From assembly GCA_002479075.1 (NCBI GenBank), contig DLLG01000004.1, forward strand, positions 563,081 to 627,080: 64,000 bases of DNA, read 5' to 3'. Positions 59,179 through 64,000 of the stretch are shown one piece after another. A model generated the notes under the pieces. The model did no database searches. It saw only the letters and a list, made by a program, of their open reading frames with translations, and was not told the origin of the DNA. Within the stretch, counting starts at the first letter, position 1. Each line of letters begins with the position of its first letter. A program made the translations under genes and the position numbers. Origin of the DNA: Clostridiales bacterium UBA7568 (GTDB lineage: Bacteria > Bacillota > Clostridia > Oscillospirales > CAG-272).

Positions 59179-61384
59179 GGATTTTGCTATCGGCGAAAAG
59201 ACGCTGAGGCTTACCGCTTATGCGGAAAACGTTATCAGAGTGAGAATTTCGGATAAATTCGAGCCGACGCTTTTCGAGCGTTACGGGATATGGCGCGCGC
59301 CGGATGAGAATGCGGGCAAGCTCGCTTCGACAAAAAACGGCGTGCTTTCGGGCTTTCTCTATGCGGAATATTCGGATGGCACCCTGACATTCTCATCGGA
59401 CGGTTTTGAAAGAAAGATTGATCTTTCGCCGCGCGATCCGAGCGAGGTGCGGAAGTATTTTGAGGATAACCTTTGCGGAATGCGTCCGAGCAGGGCGCAG
59501 GTCATCGGCGACTATTCCGAATGGGAGAGGAAAACAGTCGATTTTACGAAGGATCCGAAATATTTTTCAATGAAAACGGAAGGCGAGCTGTTTTACGGTC
59601 TCGGCGAGAGCAATGAGGATAGACTCGTTCTCAACGGCAAGCCTTATCTTGAAAGAATTGTTTATCAGAAGTGCGAGGTGACCGTGCCTTTCATTATGAC
59701 AAAGGCGGGCTACGGCATCCTCTGCAACACGACTTTCTGGCACGGTATCGATGTTTGCTCAAAGAACGAAAACGAGGTTCTCTGGTACCTTCCGGACGGC
59801 GAAATTGATTTTTTCATCTTTGCGGGCAGAACTCTTGCTGATATAAACGAAAGATTGACATATGTGACGGGCAGGCCGATTCTTCTCCCCAAATGGGCAT
59901 ACGGGCTTACATTTGTCGAGCAGTACAATGCCGATCAGTTTGAGGTTATGAGAAATGCGGCGCAGTTCCGCGAGCTTGGACTTCCTTGCGATATGTTCAG
60001 CCTTGAACCGGGCTGGATGGCAAAGAGATACGATTTCTCCGTCGATAAAAAGTGGAACACAGACCGCTTCTATATCTGCGACTGGATGCGCGGCGGTAAA
60101 AAGCCAAAACCCTATGAATTTACGCAGGCGCTTTTGCGCTACGGCTTCAAGCTCCAGCTCTGGCTCTGCTGTCAGCACGATTTCACGGCTTACGAAGAAA
60201 AGCTGGCTGGAAACGATACGGATTTCGGTATTCCCGAATGGTTTGAACACCTCGAAAAGTTCTGCTTTGACGGCGCGGCTGCGTTCAAGGTTGACCCTTG
60301 TCACGTTGTTGACATAACGGACGAGACAAGAACCTATGCAAACGGAAAGAGCGAGCCGGAAATGCATAACCTTATGCAGACGCTCTGCGCAAAGGATATG
60401 TATCAGGGCGCGGCGAGATACAGAGGTACAAGACCTATGCATCATTTCTGCGGAGGATATACAGGCTCGAGCGCATACACGGCGATGACAACAGGCGATT
60501 CCGGCGGCAAGCTGAAAACTCTTGCCTGGATACTCAATTGCGGTCTGACGGGAATTTCCGCTATGACGTGCGATATGGATATATATTCAAAGCACACGAT
60601 CCATTACTGCTTCTTTACTGCCTGGTGCCAGCTGAACAGTTGGGCTGGCTTTGCCCAGCCTTGGTGGGCAGGGGACGAGATGCAAGCTTACTTTACCTTC
60701 TATGACAACCTCCGTTACAAGCTGATGCCATACATCTATTCAACCTCGATCTACGGCAATATGACAGGTATGCCGACCTGCCGCGCTATGCCTTACGTCA
60801 CGGATGACGAAGAGGTTAAGGATTCCGTTTATGAATATATGTTCGGCGAAGATTTCCTTGTCGGCGCTTTCTCGGATGAGATATGGCTTCCGAGGGGTAA
60901 CGACTGGATAGACTACTGGACAGGCAAGCGCTATGCCGGCGGGCAGATGATAAAGATTGATCTTCCGGAAGGCAAAGGCGGCGCGCTTTATGTAAAATCC
61001 GGCGCTATCATCCCGACAGAAACCCCGAAACAGTTCACAGACTGTAAGGATGCAGGCGAAATAATCCTTGAAATATATCCCTGCGGCAAGTCCGAGCGAG
61101 ACTTTTATGAGGACGATGGTGTTTCCTTCGGTTATAAGAACGGCGAAAGAGCCGTTACAAAGATTGTCTGCGAGGAAAACAGCTCGTCTGTCAAGATAAA
61201 TATTGGCAAGCGCATAGGGAACTTTGACGGAATGAAGGACATCAGAGTATATCATATAAAGGCTATGTCCGAAAACGCTCCGAAAAAGGTTACGGTTGAC
61301 GGTAAGAAGGCGGATTTCTCATATGAAAACGGTTATGTCCTCTTCGATATGAAGACCTGCGGCAGCGCCGAGATAACATATTGA
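59168..61384 (+). CDS. GH31 family glycoside hydrolase (alpha-xylosidase/alpha-glucosidase)
   Basis: Protein of 738 residues: an N-terminal beta-sandwich with LFYGLGES, the GH31 barrel, and C-terminal beta domains with FLVGAFSDEIWLPRGNDWIDYW. The nucleophile is Asp376 in AFKVDPCHV and the acid/base Asp444 in TTGDSGG. No signal peptide. The WMRGGKKPKPYEFTQALL region differs from common intestinal alpha-glucosidases, so isoprimeverose-type xylosides as well as glucans are possible. I chose ATG 59168 with AAGGAG upstream, overlapping the lipoprotein gene by 11 bases. A hairpin at 61394-61438 follows. Confidence 0.88.
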   Translation: MINKDFAIGEKTLRLTAYAENVIRVRISDKFEPTLFERYGIWRAPDENAGKLASTKNGVLSGFLYAEYSDGTLTFSSDGFERKIDLSPRDPSEVRKYFEDNLCGMRPSRAQVIGDYSEWERKTVDFTKDPKYFSMKTEGELFYGLGESNEDRLVLNGKPYLERIVYQKCEVTVPFIMTKAGYGILCNTTFWHGIDVCSKNENEVLWYLPDGEIDFFIFAGRTLADINERLTYVTGRPILLPKWAYGLTFVEQYNADQFEVMRNAAQFRELGLPCDMFSLEPGWMAKRYDFSVDKKWNTDRFYICDWMRGGKKPKPYEFTQALLRYGFKLQLWLCCQHDFTAYEEKLAGNDTDFGIPEWFEHLEKFCFDGAAAFKVDPCHVVDITDETRTYANGKSEPEMHNLMQTLCAKDMYQGAARYRGTRPMHHFCGGYTGSSAYTAMTTGDSGGKLKTLAWILNCGLTGISAMTCDMDIYSKHTIHYCFFTAWCQLNSWAGFAQPWWAGDEMQAYFTFYDNLRYKLMPYIYSTSIYGNMTGMPTCRAMPYVTDDEEVKDSVYEYMFGEDFLVGAFSDEIWLPRGNDWIDYWTGKRYAGGQMIKIDLPEGKGGALYVKSGAIIPTETPKQFTDCKDAGEIILEIYPCGKSERDFYEDDGVSFGYKNGERAVTKIVCEENSSSVKINIGKRIGNFDGMKDIRVYHIKAMSENAPKKVTVDGKKADFSYENGYVLFDMKTCGSAEITY

Positions 61385-61393
61385 AATGAATAA

Positions 61394-61438
61394 AAAACTC
61401 CTCTCCTGCATAGAATTTTTGTGCAAGAGAGGAGTTTT
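61394..61438 (+). promoter_or_regulatory. Hairpin that covers the TspO ribosome binding site
   Basis: AAAACTCCTCTC and GAGAGGAGTTTT form a perfect 12-bp stem, extended by TGCA/TGCA after one mismatch. The 3' arm contains the GAGAGGAG Shine-Dalgarno sequence of the next gene and ends in TTTT, so it could act as terminator and as translational block. Confidence 0.65.
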
Positions 61439-61441
61439 GTT

Positions 61442-61915
61442 ATGAAAAAAATCAAATGGGGTTCACTTATACTTTCAATTTTCATCCCGCTCGCTGTTGG
61501 TACGGCGTCGGGGCTTATAGCAAGGGCAGGGGAAGCATACGGGGCGATGATAAAGCCCGAAGGCTCGCCGCCCGCCTGGATATTTCCCGTTGTCTGGACG
61601 ATACTTTTCGCCCTGATGGGGATATCGTCATTCCTTATTTACAACGCAGATGCAAGCGAGAAGTCAAAGATGTCGGCGCTTATCGTTTATGCGATTCAGC
61701 TTATTGTCAACTTTATGTGGCCGATATTCTTTTTCAGACTCGGCGCATATCTTTTCTCGTTTATCTGGCTTGTGTTGCTTTGGGTGCTTGTGCTGATAAT
61801 GATATTGAAATTTTACAAAATCAATCGCACAGCTGCATTTTTGCAGCTTCCTTATCTACTCTGGCTTACATTCGCGGGCTATCTGAACCTTTCCGTGTAT
61901 CTCCTTAACAGATAA
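61442..61915 (+). CDS. TspO/MBR family membrane protein
   Basis: Protein of 157 residues with five membrane helices. The conserved loop and helix PPAWIFPVVWTILFALMGIS is present, as are a Trp-rich later part (IQLIVNFMWPIFFF) and LPYLLWLTFAGYLN. TspO proteins bind porphyrins and help control responses to light, oxygen and stress in other bacteria; the role here is unknown. ATG 61442 follows GAGAGGAG, which is buried in the hairpin. Last gene of the glycogen operon, convergent with the ABC exporter and separated by one base. Confidence 0.88.
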   Translation: MKKIKWGSLILSIFIPLAVGTASGLIARAGEAYGAMIKPEGSPPAWIFPVVWTILFALMGISSFLIYNADASEKSKMSALIVYAIQLIVNFMWPIFFFRLGAYLFSFIWLVLLWVLVLIMILKFYKINRTAAFLQLPYLLWLTFAGYLNLSVYLLNR

Positions 61916-61916
61916 G

Positions 61917-63752
61917 TCAGGAGAACTGCGAATTATAAAGCGCGCTGTAAAATCCGCCTTTTTTGAGGAGCTCTTCGTGTGTTCCTTGCTCGGTTATGCT
62001 GCCGTCGCGGACGACGATTATAAGGTCGGCGTTCTTTATTGTTGAAAGCCTGTGCGCGATAACAAAGCACGTTCTGCCGCGCATAAGTGTCTGCATTGCC
62101 TGCTGGATCTGAAGCTCTGTGCGCGAGTCAACGTTTGACGTTGCCTCGTCCAAAATGAGCATCGGAGCGTCGGAAAGCATTGCGCGGGCGATTGTTATCA
62201 GTTGCCGCTGGCCCTTTGAAATGTTTACGCCGTCATCGGAGAGGACGGTATCATAGCCTTGCGGCAGGTGCTCGATGTACGAATCGATCTTTGCCGCCTT
62301 TGCCGCGGCGATTACTTCGTCCCGCGTAGCGTTTTCCTTGCCATATACTATGTTTTCAAAAACGGTGCCGTGAAAGAGCCAGGTGTCCTGAAGAACCATT
62401 GTATAAGCCTTGCGCAGGGAAGAACGGGTGATATTCCGGATGTCTGTTCCGTCAACTGTTATCGTTCCGGAATTTACATCATAAAAGCGCATAAGCAGGT
62501 TTATGACCGTAGTTTTTCCTGCGCCCGTCGGGCCGACTATCGCAAGCGTTTTGCCGCGCGGCGCCGTTACGGAAACGTCGTGAAGAATAATTTTTTCGGG
62601 AGTATAACCGAAGGTAATGTCCGAAAGCCCAACCTCGCCTTCAACGGAGGAAAGAACCTCCGCCGACGGTGCGTCGGCTTTTTCGGGCGTTTCGTCTATT
62701 ATGCGGAAAACCCTTTCAGCCGCCGCAAATGCGGACTGAAATTCGCTCATAATGTTTGCAAATTCGTTTATCGGGCCGGCAAATTTTCTTGAATACTGAA
62801 CAAACTTTGCAACCCCGCCGAGCGATATGAAGAAAAGCGTCCCTTCGGCAGCCTTTCCGCTCTGCGAAAACATATAGAGTATTCCGCCGAAGATCATAAC
62901 GAGAGAGATCGAAAGGTTGTTTATGAAGTTGACGGAGGGACCGAGCGCTGCGCCGTAATAATCGGCTTTGTAATAAGCATCGACAGAGTTACTGTTGCGC
63001 GCGTCAAAGCGTGAGCAGATCTCGTCCTCTCTGTTGTATGCGCGGATGGTCTTTCCGCCTGAAAGCATTTCCTCGGCATAACCGTTCAGCTCGCCGAGCT
63101 TCTGTGACCTCTTATGAAACAGAGGTCGTACTTTTTTTGAGCGATAGCGCGTGAAAATGATTGAGATCGGCACGGTTATGATAAATACGATTATAAGCGG
63201 CTTTGAAATGCGCCACATAAATATTGCCGAGCCGACGACTGTATAAATGCTTGACATAACCTGAACGAGGTCGTGCGAGAGGGAGGAATTTACGGTGTCG
63301 ATGTCGTATGATATACGGCTGACTATGTCGCCCGTTGCGTGAGTATCAAAATAGCTTACGGGGAGCGATGTCAGCTTTTCAAAGAGCTGACGGCGCATCG
63401 TATAAACTATCTTTTGGCTGAGCTTTATCATAACTACTGCGAGAATATATGATAAAACTCCGGAGGCAAGATAGCAGATAAGCATTTTTATAACGTTTTC
63501 CCAAACAGCGGGAAAGTCAACTCCGCCCTCGGCGGAGATTGCATCGATTGCGCTTCCCGAAAATTCCGGTCCCATAAGGGAAAGCTGATTTGAAAGAAGC
63601 GTGACTATTATCGCAAACAAAAACAGATGCCAATATTTCAGCATATATCCGCCGAGCCTTAAAATTACGCCGCGGCGGGTCTTTTTATCCAGCTTTTGAG
63701 AAGAGTTTTTGTTCGGATTGCTTTGAGCGGGCGTTCCGAAGCCTTTATTCAA
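61917..63752 (-). CDS. Type I ABC exporter, half with canonical ATPase site
   Basis: Half-transporter of 611 residues: an ABC membrane domain with six helices (about 35-335) and a nucleotide-binding domain (about 365-600). Walker A is VGPTGAGKTTV, the signature ISKGQRQL (a variant of LSGGQ) and Walker B MLILDEATSNVD with the catalytic Glu; H-loop FVIAHRLST. I prefer TTG 63752, since GGAGGTG lies six bases before it; GTG 63761 overlaps that site. Its start overlaps the stop of the upstream partner, so the two form a heterodimer. The cargo (drug, lipid or peptide) is unknown. Confidence 0.88.
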   Translation of the reverse strand: MNKGFGTPAQSNPNKNSSQKLDKKTRRGVILRLGGYMLKYWHLFLFAIIVTLLSNQLSLMGPEFSGSAIDAISAEGGVDFPAVWENVIKMLICYLASGVLSYILAVVMIKLSQKIVYTMRRQLFEKLTSLPVSYFDTHATGDIVSRISYDIDTVNSSLSHDLVQVMSSIYTVVGSAIFMWRISKPLIIVFIITVPISIIFTRYRSKKVRPLFHKRSQKLGELNGYAEEMLSGGKTIRAYNREDEICSRFDARNSNSVDAYYKADYYGAALGPSVNFINNLSISLVMIFGGILYMFSQSGKAAEGTLFFISLGGVAKFVQYSRKFAGPINEFANIMSEFQSAFAAAERVFRIIDETPEKADAPSAEVLSSVEGEVGLSDITFGYTPEKIILHDVSVTAPRGKTLAIVGPTGAGKTTVINLLMRFYDVNSGTITVDGTDIRNITRSSLRKAYTMVLQDTWLFHGTVFENIVYGKENATRDEVIAAAKAAKIDSYIEHLPQGYDTVLSDDGVNISKGQRQLITIARAMLSDAPMLILDEATSNVDSRTELQIQQAMQTLMRGRTCFVIAHRLSTIKNADLIIVVRDGSITEQGTHEELLKKGGFYSALYNSQFS

Positions 63753-64000
63753 CGAATGCACCTCCCATCTGCGAATCGCTTATTTCTCTGTAAACGGGGC
63801 AGGATGCGAGCAGCTCTTCGTGTGTGCCGGAGCCGATTATCTCGCCCTTTTCCATAACTATTATTCTATCACAATCCTTGACGGAACTGACCCTCTGCGC
63901 AACCGTTATAAGAGTTGTACCGTTCATATGCTCCTTGAGCGCACGACGGAGATTTGCGTCTGTTTTGTAATCAAGGGCGGAGGAGCTGTCGTCAAGAATG
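63745..64000 (-). CDS. Type I ABC exporter, partner half (partial, C-terminal end)
   Basis: The minus-strand frame is open from the window edge to TAA 63745. About 84 residues of the nucleotide-binding domain are seen: Walker B ILDDSSSALD, the switch region TLITVAQRVSSV (Gln in place of the H-loop His) and IIGSGTHEELL. Asp for the catalytic Glu and Gln for the His indicate a degenerate ATPase site, usual for one half of heterodimeric exporters. It is translated ahead of, and overlapped by, the canonical half. Confidence 0.85.
   Translation of the reverse strand, partial: ILDDSSSALDYKTDANLRRALKEHMNGTTLITVAQRVSSVKDCDRIIVMEKGEIIGSGTHEELLASCPVYREISDSQMGGAFVE

Noticed and set aside
1..64000. CRISPR arrays, tRNA and rRNA genes
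   Set aside because: No regularly spaced repeats with unique spacers, no cloverleaf with GTTCGAATC-type T arm and no rRNA motifs were noticed by eye. Only the SRP RNA is a clear RNA gene. A covariance scan could still find small RNAs.

Overview
The window looks like chromosomal DNA of an endospore-forming member of the Bacillota, most likely class Clostridia. The evidence is a long Bacillota-type SRP RNA just upstream of dnaX-ybaB-recR, a ylxM-ffh-rpsP-khpA cluster, a YlmC/YmxH sporulation protein behind a sigma-E-like promoter, a paired glgC-glgD, and canonical TTGACA-N17-TATAAT promoters with strong AGGAGG ribosome binding sites. I cannot name a genus.

Bases 1-8321 are the right-hand part of an integrated mobile element that is richer in A+T than the rest and whose left end lies outside the window. 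On the plus strand it has an excisionase-like HTH protein, a DUF927-type ATPase, several unknown small proteins, a protein resembling a phage small terminase, a tyrosine integrase and two small ORFs. A Cro/CI-type repressor is divergent from the integrase. A three-gene translationally coupled cargo operon runs on the minus strand. The element abuts the 3' end of rpsI, the probable integration site. The presence of a small-terminase-like gene without any capsid gene in view makes a phage-satellite lifestyle possible but unproven.

Bases 8322-16707 hold rplM-rpsI (minus), then prfA, a Sua5/YwlC protein, coaE, a tandem-domain lytic transglycosylase, an M18 aminopeptidase, an unknown membrane protein and a putative metal exporter. 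Bases 16721-26279 hold a YbaK-type deacylase and a sugar-catabolism region with two dissimilar GH78 alpha-L-rhamnosidase-like enzymes, a TIM-barrel epimerase and an AraM-like dehydrogenase. Bases 26407-34153 hold gapA, a sporulation protein, a repeat lipoprotein, rpsB-tsf, ylxM-ffh-rpsP-khpA and a GNAT acetyltransferase behind a leader with a 38-codon ORF and a terminator.

Bases 34568-46885 hold miaB-mutS-mutL-tgt-pyk-nucleoside phosphorylase, then SRP RNA-dnaX-ybaB-recR (RNA modification, mismatch repair, glycolysis, clamp loading and recombination). A membrane-bound XRE regulator follows (47068-48513). Bases 48727-61915 form a long glycogen/alpha-glucan operon: glgB, glgC, glgD, glgA, glgP, a GH13 amylase, a small lipoprotein, a GH31 enzyme and a TspO homologue. 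Together these make ADP-glucose, polymerise and branch it, and break it down. The window ends in a heterodimeric ABC exporter on the minus strand.

I saw no tRNA, rRNA, CRISPR array or insertion sequence. Promoter, leader and terminator calls come from reading by eye; none was computed.
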